DNA of 64,000 nucleotides, from assembly GCA_029891385.1 (NCBI GenBank), contig CM057224.1, forward strand, positions 8,060,001 through 8,124,000, written 5' to 3'. The notes beneath the pieces were generated by a model that had not been told where the DNA came from, did not search any database, and saw only the letters and a program-made list of their open reading frames with translations. The DNA comes from Erythroxylum novogranatense. Taxonomy: Eukaryota > Streptophyta > Magnoliopsida > Malpighiales > Erythroxylaceae. Below, piece after piece: positions 23,101-35,153 of the stretch (position 1 is its first letter; each line of letters begins with the position of its first letter). The translations under genes were made by a program, and so were the position numbers.

Positions 23101-23679
23101 TTGTTGGCGGTGAAATGACGAACTTGTGACTAACAAACAAGATTTAAGATTTAAATTTACTCATAATTTCAAAATTGTGTCGATATTTACCCATCTTCCT
23201 ATTAGTTTCAAGTTAGTGGAACATGTGGCTTGGAAAATTAGCATCGCCAATGTTTGGTTTCCAATTTAAGTCCAATCTTAAAAACCAAATTTAATATTAA
23301 TAAGTACCATCCACTACCAAGTGGTTCAAGAACCGATATTAACAGAGATATGCACAAGTTAAAATGTTCAAGATCAAAATCACCGAGGAAAAAATGCAAA
23401 CAATGTGGGAGTATTTATTAATCCTCATTTCAGATCAAGTATTTCCATAACCATAATAAGCGGTCCCATTCAAATGAAATACGATCTCATATCATTGAAA
23501 ATAATAATGAATGATTCTTATACAAAATAATAATGATCACTATTTCATGGTTAAGTACAACATCAATCGTCAGAGATTCTCCAAGATGCCTTATTATCCT
23601 TCACAACTTTTTATCGACAAGGCAGACACAAGCTTAGACAAGGAAATATGAAAGCAATGGAAAAGTACAATCAAACAGA

Positions 23680-23802
23680 TCACCATGGCGATGACAAGTT
23701 AAGATCAAGAACATCCTCAAGCATGGACCGTCGATTGTGTAGATGTTGTATTGCATAAGGAGGATCAAGGATCACTACTGGTGTTTTACCGTAATCCTTC
23801 AA
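23680..23802 (-). pseudogene. ITPK: Captured exon of an inositol-tetrakisphosphate 1-kinase (ITPK) gene
   Basis: Forty codons are open on the minus strand: LKDYGKTPVVILDPPYAIQH, then LHNRRSMLEDVLDLNLSSPW and a stop. The LDPPxAIQHLHNRxSML block followed by a DLNLS-type stretch is characteristic of plant inositol 1,3,4-trisphosphate 5/6-kinases, an ATP-grasp family. Just inside the end is CCATG|GTGATC, a possible exon donor, and an acceptor-like TTTAACTGCAG lies about 60 bp upstream. This looks like a genomic copy of one exon with intron flanks. Neighbouring exons were not recognised. It is too short to encode an active kinase. Confidence 0.7.
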
Positions 23803-25049
23803 GATGAAAGATAGAACAAGAACTATGGATTATCATTTTGTCTCTGCAGTTAAATCATCAACCAAAGAAGTTATGGGAACATCCCATTAGTGACTAAAGA
23901 CTATTGCAGTTGATCAATATAGCGATCGTCAAGACACATGTTCGCTTCTGAGAAAATATGGATGGCCTAACTTTTACCAAAAATGCACCATATACCAAGT
24001 AGTCAGTAGTTGATTCAATATGTGACCCACCAAGAATTATAAATACAATAAACACATACATAAAGTAACACCGACCTTATGCAAGATAATGTCAAAGGGC
24101 CTTGATGTGTCCCGCAGAGTTCTGTGGAATAGATGTTTTCACAATATCCTTGTAAGAATGCATAATACAAGATCAAGTATCTAGTTTCGAACCTTCAAGG
24201 ATATAAGGACCATTACACCAACCACTTTTGTGTTACCAACAAAATAGTGCAATTACGCAGATTTGCATCCAAAAGAAACTGCAATGAAATTGATTCCATT
24301 TCATATACGTTCCTCAAAACCAGAAATTGATCAACAATCTGAAGAATAAGTTTAGGATCCTGTGTCAAAGTTTTCAATTTTCAGGAAGGATCATGGCAAG
24401 ATGAGTTACCTAAAACTCAATAAAACATCCAAGAAGAAAGATGATCTACTTAAATAACTTGCTTGTGTAATTAATGGAAAGAGATTAGCTACTTCAACAA
24501 ATCGCTTGTGTAAATCTTGAGAAAGTACCCCTATTCAGCAAGTCTATGCTCCAAGAGAAGGAAAAGGTCAGAGTAATGTTTAAGGAATTCAAGCTAACAG
24601 TGACTCTACAATTTCTTAATGTTTATCAACAAAATGCAAAAGGATTAGATAGAATTTCGGCATCCATTACATTATTAAACTATTGAACAAAGCTCCAAAC
24701 TTTTGACTTTATGCTCCTCATTGCATGTCGATGCATGAGAAGAATATTCCTACTAAAAGATTACAAATGAGAATGAGATTCCAGATACCCAGAAAAGCAT
24801 GGCTAATAAATCCAGCAAAAACCAGTAGCTAAAATCTAATCAAGTTGCCCTATGGTACCGAATAATCTAACATTATCGAAAAGGCACCAGATCCCAGAAC
24901 AAATCGAGAGTCTCGTCCGAGAAAGGACTAGATACAATCAAGAAAATTCAACATTTAAAAAAGCAATAACCAACAAAAGAACAATTCTGAAACGAGCCAT
25001 TTAAGGAAACGAATAGGAAAACCCAATGAAATAACCTCTCATCCATCAC

Positions 25050-25330
25050 CACTAGCAGATAGATACTTATAAAATGATACATAAACAGGGGAAAATATAC
25101 AATGAGTACAATTCAAAATTTGAGATACACCTCATCATCGTCTTGATCGGCAAGATGTCGCGCTCAGGAGGAGATAGAAGCTTTAGAGCCCAAGCTTTGA
25201 CCGAGGTGTCTCGAACGAGGCGAGAAGAAAATCGCGGAAGAGAGACAGTCTTCAAAGAGAGAGTGGAAGAGTCTCGTCAGGTGCTCCTCGGCCATGAGTG
25301 AGAGAGAGAGAGAGAGATTTTAGGTTTCTG
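25050..25330 (-). other. CT-rich leader-like segment, possibly a captured host 5' end
   Basis: On the minus strand the sequence runs (CT)n, ACTCATGGCC, a 43-codon ORF, then ATGATGAG|GTGTATCTC like an exon-intron border, followed by T-rich intron-like DNA toward 24300. This is the look of a plant 5' UTR with a first intron, and it reads toward the ITPK-like exon, so both could come from one captured gene. That is inference; the ORF itself is not recognised. Confidence 0.4.
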
Positions 25331-25861
25331 TTTAGTGAGGGAAAGGGGGAGTGGAATACAGAGAACGTGGAAATCGGAAATTTAGTGAAGAAGGAGAGAT
25401 GCAGACGGAGACGCAGCAAAGTGAAGAAGGAGAGATGCAGACAGGAGGGTAGTTTCAGAGGTAACCATAACAAGCTATTCGGTGGTGAACTACGTTTTAG
25501 ACAACGACGAAGAGAGAAAGCAGTTCTGCAGACGACGGAGAAGGAAGAACAGGAGGTGCAACAGAGACAAGGAGGTGCGACAGATGACAAAGACTTGGGA
25601 GAAGCCGAAGGAAGAAGACGATGTGCGACCTAGACGTGAATAGGTTTCATCTAAAACAGGTTATTTAGAATTTTCGCTTCTAGTTCGATGGACATGTGTC
25701 TCCGTCCCGCACTTTTGGAATGGACTGAATTTTCTGTCCGTGTCCACTGCAGATGGGACAGAAATTCTTGAAGACACCAACCAAACAATGTTTTGGACAG
25801 TACTTTTTTTATCTTTGTCCACTGTCCTCACCCTTGAGGACAGTAACCAAACACTGGGTTA

Positions 25862-28120
25862 TAGTACAATATGTCCGACACGACACCACCCTATTTATGG
25901 ATGTCTTTTCTTGTCTAATTATCATTGATGACGTTTGATAGGATGGGAGGCTTCAATTAATTCAAACAGAGGCGTGGTCAGCATTTCTTTAATGCCATTT
26001 TTCAATCGTTTCTTATCTATTTGGCCTCTACCATTCTCTCTCCGCCTCTCTCTTGGACTGTATGCCCAGTAAAGATAGCCCTCGTGACCACTTCTTTTAC
26101 GGATTTCATGACTGCGATAGGCAACGACTTACGGCTTGCTTTAACTTATATTCTTCTATGTATTTATTGTTTTTTATTCGTTACCTTATAATTGCATTTA
26201 CGGCCTTCTCCTCTTTGACGCTTACTTTTATTCTAAACTCAGAAGTTGATTGGATCACGTTAGTTAAGATTGACTGAGTCTAAACTCAGAAGTTGATTGG
26301 ATCACGCTTCTTAAGGTTGAACGAGTGCCCTTAAAATGATTAGAAGCTTTGAACCACTTCAGTTTCACTCACCCCAACTTTTATAATTTGACCCTCTCGC
26401 ACTATCATTCCATATTATAAGTTATAATTTGGTGTGGTGATCACATTTTTATTTGAAAATCCTCACTAATCTTACATTAGGAGTTTTATTTATTTTGGTG
26501 CTTTCTATAAAATTGATTCTATTCATTCTACTCAACTGAGAATAAAATAAAATAAATTAAAACTTATATACATTGAAAAATAACAATCTTCTATAGCTGA
26601 ATTTATATAACAATAACAACATTTAGTAAAAATAAGCACGAAATTTAGAAAGATCTATTAATATGTAATCTTAGCTTTAATTAATAGAGAAATTGTTTAC
26701 AAAATTGCTAAACTTATCTTATAAGCAAAGATTAGGTGAGTCAAGTCTTCTTTCTAATATAAATAAAGCGCTTAAAACTTAATTCATGCCTCTTTCTTTA
26801 AGGAGAACAGATCTGTCCTCCCTTATTTTCAACTATTTAATTTATTGTATTAGATGGTTGAGATTAAAGGGAAACTGGGTAGGTACAGAGTAGGGGTACA
26901 AAAGATCTATGCACTTCTCTAAGTACTAAATGACTCTTTTAATTTATGAAAAATTTAAAATGATATAAAATAAATTATAAAAGTCTAATATTTGGAAGAG
27001 TACATATGATTTATCGAATATTTTATAAAGACCTAAGTTATTATTTAAAATTGATAATTTGTAATTACGTCAATGAACTTAAGGTAATTGAAACGTAAAA
27101 CAATGATTTCTTAAAGATGTAGATTAGCTTAAAAGTCTTTAGAATATGTGTTAAAAGTGGGAGGTATAATTGGCTGACCATGTGAGGGTGTGCGTAACGA
27201 TTTCTTAAGTTGCGACTGCCTTTAGGATATGTAGGAAGCTGAAAGATATAATTGGTTGATACGAAATCCTACATAAATCAAAGCGTTAAGTTTTGACTTT
27301 TATATGAATATTCTATGTCTTTGAAAGAAAAATATAATGGTAAATGCAATGATGGAATTATCAAACAAAAGATTGAATTGCTGTGTGATAAGTGCAAAAC
27401 CAGCAGATCATAAGCTATTTTGCGCCCATTCATCATATAATCACATGATAAATTGTTTTCTCTGGTGGGGTTTTGTTTCACATTAAGATCAATTAATGGC
27501 TGGTAATTAAAACTGAATTCAATTTTAGGTGCAGTAATTTTGCTTTATAAGCAAAAAAAAATATTAAAAAACTCAACCTTGGTTTGATTGATTTAAATTT
27601 TGAACACTTTAACTTTTCGATTTTGTTTATTTTAATATTTTTGTTGTTAAAATTGATCAGTTTATTAATTAATTAGTTCATTTTAATAACTTAATAACTT
27701 TTATAAATTAAATAAATCAACTAATATTTATTTGACAATCTTTTTTTAATTAAACTTTAAATTCTTTAATAAATAAAAATATTTTTTTTCAATAATATTT
27801 CAATTTTTAAATTTTATTCAATCCCGTTAATCTCTTAAATTTTAAACTTATTGATATATCGATTTAACGTTCTGACTAATTTAAAGAATGGTTGGCAAAA
27901 ACTTCAAGGTGTAGGTGAGTTAGTAAGGAGTTTTACGGCTTAAATGGCGTCGCAGTTCAATCGTCGCCACGATGATCCGCTTAAAACTTGGAATAATTTT
28001 TATGCCATGATGACTTATCCGGTTCGAAAGAAAATTAGTCTGAAAATGAATGATTTAAAAGTGTCTTCTCATAATTGAGATACTTTTAAGACATCTCGTA
28101 CTAAAAGTAAAATTTACGGC
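25862..28120. other. Intergenic DNA upstream of ALDH2, no gene seen
   Basis: AT-rich sequence without supported coding regions. It contains a 47-bp tandem duplication ('tctaaactcagaagttgatt...' at 26232-26278 and 26279-26325). The purine-rich to A-rich parts show no transposon termini that I can recognise. Confidence 0.6.
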
Positions 28121-28170
28121 ATGATTAAAGTCAAGTTGCAACTAATTATCAATCAACGTCTACGCGCCTT

Positions 28171-28177
28171 TATAAAG
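28171..28177 (+). promoter_or_regulatory. TATA box of ALDH2
   Basis: TATAAAG in the context CCTTTATAAAGAGAAC lies 82 bp upstream of the chosen ATG. Transcription would begin near 28200, which leaves the upstream in-frame ATG at 28121 outside the mRNA and supports the ATG at 28253. Confidence 0.65.
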
Positions 28178-28252
28178 AGAACAGAGTGGGAGTGCAAGTG
28201 GGCAGCTTTGGCAATTGTCAAGCAGAGAAGAGAGATCAAGACTGTTTCGACG

Positions 28253-31200
28253 ATGGCTTCTGCTTCAAAAATTTCTAGGTTACTTTCTCGCCCTTTCGGT
28301 GGAGCCTTTAGATCTGTTCGTACCTCTTCAGGTAATGATAACGATGTCTACTCAACGTCAATGCCCATCGGTGAATTTCTTTTATGTTCTGTGAATTTGT
28401 CACTACGTTCAAAATGGCGATCGCGATTGCTTTTTTTCTGTTATTTCTATCTATTTCAGGATCTGTGTGTTTCGTCCAACGTTTAGATACCAAGAACACT
28501 GGTAGATAATGGGTTAACGGTGAACTTTTTTTATTACTTTCTGGAGAGTCTCAAACTTCAAAAAACTCGGGTCTTCCTTGTCACATTCTTTTCTTTTCCT
28601 TTTCTCGGGAACCAAACAGAACACGTGATAAAGAAATAGCTGGCAGATCAGAAAAGATAGAGAATCCTTATTCTCCGGTATATCGGCTTCACCACCGCTT
28701 TTTCGGTATAATTGTTGTACTTATCTACGATAAAAAGAAGGTCCTTTTTCGTATTTTAAAACTTATGGAGACAGCTTCCATGTTTGGCTTTCCCGTTACG
28801 TGCCTTACTATCTTTACTATCTTTAGGTCACCCACGTCACTCTTACGCCCCCGTTTCTGGACTATTAAGTACCGACAATCTTATCCTCTTCTTATTACTG
28901 AACTCGACTTGACGTTAGAACGGTGGGGCACAGTCAGGGCATATAATTGCATATCCGATAGAAGCCGGGGATAGCCTTTGATAGTAACATATCGGCTCTT
29001 TGGTTCCGAAAATGCGTCCCCTCCTGCTCTCTCCTGTTTCCACACTCCAAATAACAAAGTTTACACCTGTGACTTCAAAACAAGACAAGTTTAAACCTTT
29101 GGTTTCTGATTGTGGCTAATAAGGAAATATCAATCATTTCCAGAAGAAAACAAATAAAGCGAAATTGATTATAGTTCTTAACGGTTTCCCATGATATGCA
29201 ATATTGTTTTTCTGTAATTTTTGGTTTGTAATCAGTTTTGTCCTAGAATTCACCAACAGGGATTTTGTTTTTCAGGGAGAAATTATGGATTGGCCAGTGT
29301 ACTATCTAGATACAGCACGGCTGCTGCTATCGAGGAGCCAGTTACGCCACCTGTCAAAGTAGGTTACACTCAGCTTTTAATCGATGGGAAGTTTGTTGAA
29401 GCAGTATCAGGTGAATCTACTTCACTATTCAAGAAGAGCTTTTGGCCTGTTAAGTTTTAGATTTGTTAAATGATACTGTCTGAACGTGGGGTTCCCTTAA
29501 TGAGCCACCAGCTCCAACTCCAATGTTGCAGCAGGGCCGGGAACTGAATAGTTTAGACTAGAAATACGAAAAATAGAAGTGTGAATGGGCTAGATAGACT
29601 ATTTTGAGTTGCGGGTCATATATTTATTGCTAGAGGAGGCTGTTTTTGTTCTTTCGAATATGCTATTAATGGACATAGAAACAATTGGTGAACCTTTGTT
29701 TTTCAACAGGGAAGACTTTTCCAACTCTGGACCCCAGAACTGGGGATGTGATAGCCCATGTGGCCGAAGGTGATGCTGAAGATATTAACCGGGCAGTGGC
29801 TGCTGCTCGCAAAGCATTTGATGAAGGACCATGGCCAAGGATGACTGCATATGTACTCATTCATTGTCCTCTTTGTTAATAGAATTTTCTTTTGTTATTG
29901 GTGAAGGACTATCAAACTTTGTTATCTTTTAATTCTAGGAAAGGCAAATGGTACTTCTGCGATTTGCTGATTTGCTTGAGAAGCACAATGATGAAATTGC
30001 TGCTTTGGAGACATGGGATAATGGCAAGCCATACGAGCAAGCTGCTAACGTTGAAGTGCCAATGACGACACGCCTCTTTCGATACTATGCTGGTAGGAAA
30101 AAAGATGAGAAGAAAAGTATAGTTCAAAGTTCAAACTTTGAAGGTTCTTATGTTTCTATAAATTTCTCAGGTTGGGCCGACAAGATTCACGGGCTGACCG
30201 TTCCAGCTGATGGACCCCATCACGTGCAAACCTTGCACGAACCTATTGGTGTTGCCGGTCAGATTATTCCATGGAATTTTCCTCTTCTTATGTTTGCCTG
30301 GAAGGTTGGCCCAGCATTGGCATGTGGCAATACTATCGTTCTTAAGACAGCTGAGCAGACACCATTATCAGCTCTCGTTGTGTCAAAGCTCCTTCATGAG
30401 GTAATCCTCAACTTAACCTCTTCAGTATTTTATTTTAAGTTCTAACCAAAAGTTTCATGCTTTCATTAGAATAATACCAACTTATTGTTAGCACCCTTCC
30501 TAGTTATCAGCATGCTAGTATTAGTATTAGTAAACAGCCACTAAGACATTCAAACCCACATCTGTAGGGGTATAATGGGGAGGGGAACAAATACAAATGC
30601 CACATAGGCTGGAGGTTAGGAATTAGTTACAGAGAGAGAGAGTGAGAATGAGGAGGTACAGAAGATATATAGGATTCGGTATAGAGAGGGGAACATCATT
30701 CATTCATATTCTGGAAATACAGATTTTGTATTGGCCTGGGAGCTATCTCCCAGGAGTTATACCGCTACTGTACCCTACATTTATGTAAATAATACAAATC
30801 TCTACTTATATTCCTATCAATTGGTGCTTTCATTGAGAGACCAAGGGGTAGAGATTGTATGCCAACTAGAATGGAGGCTAGAGTATCGGCAGTAGAGGCG
30901 TCTCTTAGGAGGCAGGAATCGTCCCTCTCAGCACAAGAGGGAATGATTAAATCGCATGACTCCACCTTGAAGGATCTTCAATCGCAACTAAGCTCTTTGG
31001 TGGCTAGCGTGGAGACGTTGGCCAAATCGTAACATCTGTTACAGTCGGAGATGAGGGATGGGTTTCAATCCTTGATGGCCAGAAACTCGCAAAAACAAAA
31101 GATGGGCGAAGAAGAAGAGCCATCGACGTTTACCTATCATGCGTCCTCTTCAGCTGGTGGTGACAGAGCCAAGCACCTCTCTTCGGTTACCGCCGGCAAC

Positions 31201-34200
31201 AACAGACTCACAGATGGATCGCAAGGAGTTGGGTACTGCCGACAGGTTGACCACGCTTCTTCGACTGCTACAGAACGCGCATGGGAGGAATATAAGAATG
31301 TCGCGCGTAGGGTCGACCTCCCTGCTTTCCGCGGGGACGACCCATTCGCATGGGTCACGAGAGCTGAATCCTACTTTGTGATTCATGAAATCCCTCTTGA
31401 GCTTCGTCTACCCATGGTTCAGATTTGTATGGAGGGATCGACGCTATACTAGTTCATGACTTTACGGGAGTTGGACCCACGGATGACTTGGGAGAGATTC
31501 AAACGATCGTTATTCGATCGTTACAGGAGGAAGGACGAGGGTGACCCAATAGAAAAATTGAATTCGATCTCCCAACTTGGTTCAGTGGATGAATATATCG
31601 AAGAGTATGAGAGAGTGACTTCACAAATCACTCATTTACCCGAAGAATGGTTCATGAGCTGCTTTTTGGGAGGACTGCGGGAAGAAATACGAAACCGGGT
31701 CAGAACCCATGACCCACCGACCCGTACCCGGATTATTTCTATAGCAAGGAAAGTAGAAAGAGAATTAATTGGTGAGGGTGTGATTCAGCCAGGAGAAGGG
31801 AGAAGAAGAACCGAAGGCCTTCATGCGATCTCTGGGCACCGAACAGGAAGCACCCACACGTATCGGCCAGATCAGCCGAACCATGTAGTGGGGAATATTA
31901 AAAATGATCAGCTGAATCATGCAGTGGTGAATATTAAAAATGAAGTGAGGGAGCTACCCCATAAACAGAGAGACCCCACCACCGACAATCACCGAACAAT
32001 GAATCCAAAATGGAGAGGCACGCGTAACTTGACTTACGATCAGCTGATGGAAAGAAGAAAAAAGGGGCTATGTTTTAAATGTGGCCAGACCTTCGGCCCT
32101 CTCCATCGTTGCCCAGACAAGGAGTATCGGTTGATAGTATGGGAGGGGAATGATGCCGAAGAGGGAGAGAGCAGTCAAGAAACACCAACGGCAATGGAAC
32201 AGCAAGAAGAATGGGAGTTAGTGTGCAATTCTATGGAGCTGATGGAATTGGGAAGTGATCAATCCTCACTCCCGAAATCGATGGTCTTAATAGGTAAGTT
32301 AAATGAATTGCCTATTGTTATAATGGTTAATAGTGGAGCTAGCCACAACCTTGTGTCCCGAAGATTGGTTCAAGCCATGGGTATTGTTGTTACTTCAACC
32401 AAAACCTTCGGTGTGAGGCTGGGGAATGGACATCGAGCTTTCTCACAAGGTGTTTGCAAGGAGATTACACCGGAGTTGAATGGAGAGGAGTTTATGTTGG
32501 ACGCATATGTATTTGACACGGGGGGGCCAGATCTAATCTTGGGTGTTGCATGGCTAGAAACACTAGGGGTGGTGAGAGTGAATTGGAAGGGAATGCACAT
32601 GTCATTCGTTCGGAATGGAATAGAGATTGTCCTGCAGGGAATCAATATGCATACTTCCCCTCATGTACTGCAACCAATTTTGAAGCATCAAGAGTTGGAA
32701 GCTGAAGGATTGTTTGGGTCTCTAGAGATCGGAAGAACTCTAACTGATGAAATGGGAATCTTGAATAAGGGCCAAGGAGATGATTTGGAGGCTGTTTATT
32801 AAGTGGCTTGTTCGTTACCAGCAGAAGAAGAAGGGCAATTCTCTTTCACCCACCTTGAGGACAAGGTGCCTTTTGAGGGGGAAGGAATTGTTAGCACCCT
32901 TCCAAGTTATCAGCATGCTAGTATTAGTATTAGTAAACAGCCACTAAGACATTCAAACCCACATCTGTAGGGGTACAATGGGGAGGGGAACAAATACAAA
33001 TGCCACATAGGCTGGAGGTTAGGAATTAGTTAAAGAGAGAGAGTGAGAATGAGGAGGTACAGAAGATATATAGGATTCGGTATAGAGAGGGGAACATCAT
33101 TCATTCATATTCTGGAAATACAGATTTTGTATTGGCCTGGGAGCTATCTCCCAGGAGTTATACTGCTACTGTACCCTACATTTACGTAAATAATACAAAT
33201 CTCTACTTATATTCCTATCACTTATGATTTTAGAATATGCCAAATCTCTACTTATATACGTAAATAATACAAATCTCTACTTATATTCCTATCACTTATG
33301 ATTTTAGAATATGCCAAATATGCAGACAATAAATGAAGACGAGGGATAAAATTTGACCACAATATTGGTTATTTTTATGATTATAAGGAAATCCGAGACA
33401 GAAGCTCATGGCTTGTCCTAATGTAATCTAGTGCATACGGGCCTTCTAGGATTAGAATATCGTACTAAAATTACCTGACAAAGAATATATTGTCAGTTGA
33501 TGGTCTACGCATGTTGTTGTATACGAATACTTGTCAATCATCACTGGTCCAGAAATCATCACTGTTTGGATTCTTTAGACAAGCATGTATATTTATATGT
33601 TCTAGACTTCCTAATGCCAATGGTAAATGTAGTCCGACTATTTTTGCCTTAATTAAGTTTGTACCTGTCACAGGCTGGACTCCCAGAAGGTGTTCTCAAT
33701 GTGGTTTCTGGCTTTGGACCAACTGCCGGCGCAGCTCTTGCTAGCCATATGAACGTGGACAAGGTAATGTAGATCGTCAAGTCCATGACCTTCCGGTTGA
33801 ATGTAGTAGCAATTCTTTTGCTTTGCTTTTATGAACAATATCTCAAGTAATTTTTATATGAAAATAGAATTTTGTTGGCTGCCATTAACTGATCTGATTT
33901 ATTTGCAGCTTGCATTTACTGGATCAACTGGCACTGGGAAAATTGTACTTGAATTGGCTGCGAAAAGCAATCTTAAGCCAGTGACTCTGGAGCTTGGAGG
34001 CAAATCACCTTTTATTGTCTGTGATGATGCCGATGTAGATAAGGCTGTGGAGCTAGCTCACTTTGCTCTGTTCTTTAATCAGGTATGTGTATTAACAATA
34101 TCGGTTCAAAACCATTGCTGGCTTAAGTAAAATAATTCAATTGCGATTTTTGTCATTCAGGGTCAATGCTGCTGTGCTGGTTCTCGTACGTATGTGCACG

Positions 34201-35014
34201 AGCGTGTGTACGATGAGTTTGTAGAGAAAGCAAAGGAACGAGCTGGGAAGCGTTCTGTTGGTGATCCCTTCAGGAGTGGTATTGAGCAAGGCCCGCAGGT
34301 AAAACAAGGAAACCCTGACTGCTTTGAAGAGCTTCAGGAATTCAAACTAGTTGCGGTGTTGATCCTTTACCTACTTAAATCAACAGGTTGATTCAGAACA
34401 GTTAGAGAAGATACTCGGGTACATAAGATCTGGGATTGAAAGTGGAGCTACACTTGAAACCGGAGGTGAGAGGTTTGGCAACAAGGGTTATTATGTCCAG
34501 CCAACTGTCTTCTCTAACGTCAAGGTACATTTCCTATCTATTAATAACTCGACACGTAAAACATTAAGCTAAACTAACTAGGTGAATCGTTGTTTGCATC
34601 AGGATGATATGCTGATAGCCAAGGACGAGATCTTCGGTCCTGTTCAGTCCATCTTGAAATTCAAGTAAGCAATTACAGTTGATTAGTAAAAACCATGTCC
34701 AGATTTACTAAAGTTCATCATCTGTTACAAACAATTGCAGGGACCTTGGTGATGTCATAAAAAGGGCAAATAACTCACCCTATGGGCTGGCTGCTGGTGT
34801 GTTCACGCAGAACATAGACGCTGCCAATACACTGACTCGTGCATTGAGAGTAGGGACTGTCTGGGTTAATTGCTTCGATGTTTTTGACGCTGGCATTCCG
34901 TTTGGTGGCTACAAGATGAGTGGACATGGCAGAGAAAAGGGTATTTATAGTCTCAAGAATTACTTGCAAGTGAAGTCTGTGGTCACACCCTTGAAAAATC
35001 CTGCATGGTTATAG
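28253..35014 (+). CDS. ALDH2B: Mitochondrial aldehyde dehydrogenase, ALDH2 family, 11 exons, intact
   Basis: Exons: 28253-28331, 29276-29410, 29710-29852, 29939-30092, 30171-30400, 33674-33763, 33909-34082, 34161-34298, 34387-34524, 34603-34664, 34741-35014. All introns are GT-AG and the exons join into 538 codons without a stop, the usual length of plant ALDH2. The enzyme oxidises acetaldehyde and other aldehydes to acids with NAD+, as a mitochondrial matrix tetramer. The N-terminus ([20 protein letters not shown]...) is Arg/Ser-rich without acids, a mitochondrial presequence. Catalytic residues are in place: Asn206 (IPWNFP), Glu305 (LELGGK) and Cys339 (GQCCCAGSR), the same spacing as in animal ALDH2. 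The coenzyme loop reads GSTGTGK. Intron 5 (3.27 kb) contains a gag-only LTR element. A 26-kb nested element begins 140 bp after the stop codon, probably within or just after the 3' UTR. Confidence 0.97.
30486..33220 (+). mobile_element. Gag-only LTR retrotransposon (TR-GAG type) in ALDH2 intron 5
   Basis: The 5' LTR is 30486-30819 and the 3' LTR 32889-33220, both TGTTAGCACCC...TTCCTATCA and nearly identical. The target duplication is CTTAT at 30481-30485 and 33221-33225, perfect. After the 5' LTR comes TTGGTGCTTTCATTGAGAG, a primer-binding-type sequence. A purine tract (GAGGGGGAAGGA) precedes the 3' LTR. The interior encodes Gag plus a retropepsin-like domain, with no reverse transcriptase or integrase, so it depends on another element. 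It lies in the sense orientation of the gene. Near-identical LTRs indicate a young insertion. Confidence 0.93.
30859..32802 (+). pseudogene. Gag-protease polyprotein of the TR-GAG element, two nonsense codons
   Basis: A single frame runs from ATG 30859 to TAA at 32800-32802 (648 codon positions), interrupted only by TAA at 31030 ([12 protein letters not shown]) and TAG at 31450 (GSTLY*FMTLRE). An N-terminal coiled-coil-like part is followed by the gag core ([33 protein letters not shown]..., [32 protein letters not shown]), then a CCHC-like knuckle ([15 protein letters not shown]) and a retropepsin fold ([19 protein letters not shown]...[12 protein letters not shown]). The protease catalytic Asp is Asn here (NSGAS for DSGAS). 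The stops look like CAA to TAA and TGG to TAG. Confidence 0.9.
33184..33319. repeat. Tandem duplication across the 3' LTR-host junction
   Basis: The last 37 bases of the 3' LTR plus the CTTAT site and 20 bases of intron ('...ttcctatcacttatgatttt...') occur once at 33184-33245 and again at about 33257-33319. The duplication therefore arose after the element inserted. Confidence 0.88.
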
Positions 35015-35153
35015 ATTGTATTAGACCCTTTTAGTAGCTTTGCTGGTTTCCACACTTTGGTTAAGTTTGAAGATTGTTGAGAATAATGTGTATAGTGCAT
35101 GCAAATAAGAGTGTATGAAATGCGATGGTGGCGAAGAAATTGTATGGAAGATG

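Larger units (their letters stand above)
22473..25858. mobile_element. PIF/Harbinger-type element carrying host-gene sequence, no transposase seen
   Basis: Both ends are flanked by TTA (22470-22472 and 25859-25861). The termini are inverted: CCCTGCGTTTGGTTACCGTC at the left and, read inward from the right, CCCAGTGTTTGGTTACTGTC. Subterminal regions repeat 'gacagga', 'ggacag' and 'tgtcc' boxes facing each other. A 3-bp TWA target duplication is the mark of PIF/Harbinger. No DDE transposase or Myb-like ORF is visible, so it is non-autonomous. Inside are an ATT-rich tract (22690-23100), an ITPK-like exon (23680-23802, minus strand) and a CT-rich leader-like region (25050-25330, minus strand). Confidence 0.78.

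Noticed and set aside
22825..23140. Ile- and Asn-rich ORFs on the minus strand
   Set aside because: They are translations of an (ATT)n tract; the same happens at 936-1121, 47414-47725, 58342-58575 and 62910-63200.
28121..28252. Upstream in-frame ATG extending ALDH2 by 44 codons
   Set aside because: It lies upstream of the TATA box at 28171, and the extension has no presequence character; ATG 28253 gives a normal 538-residue protein.
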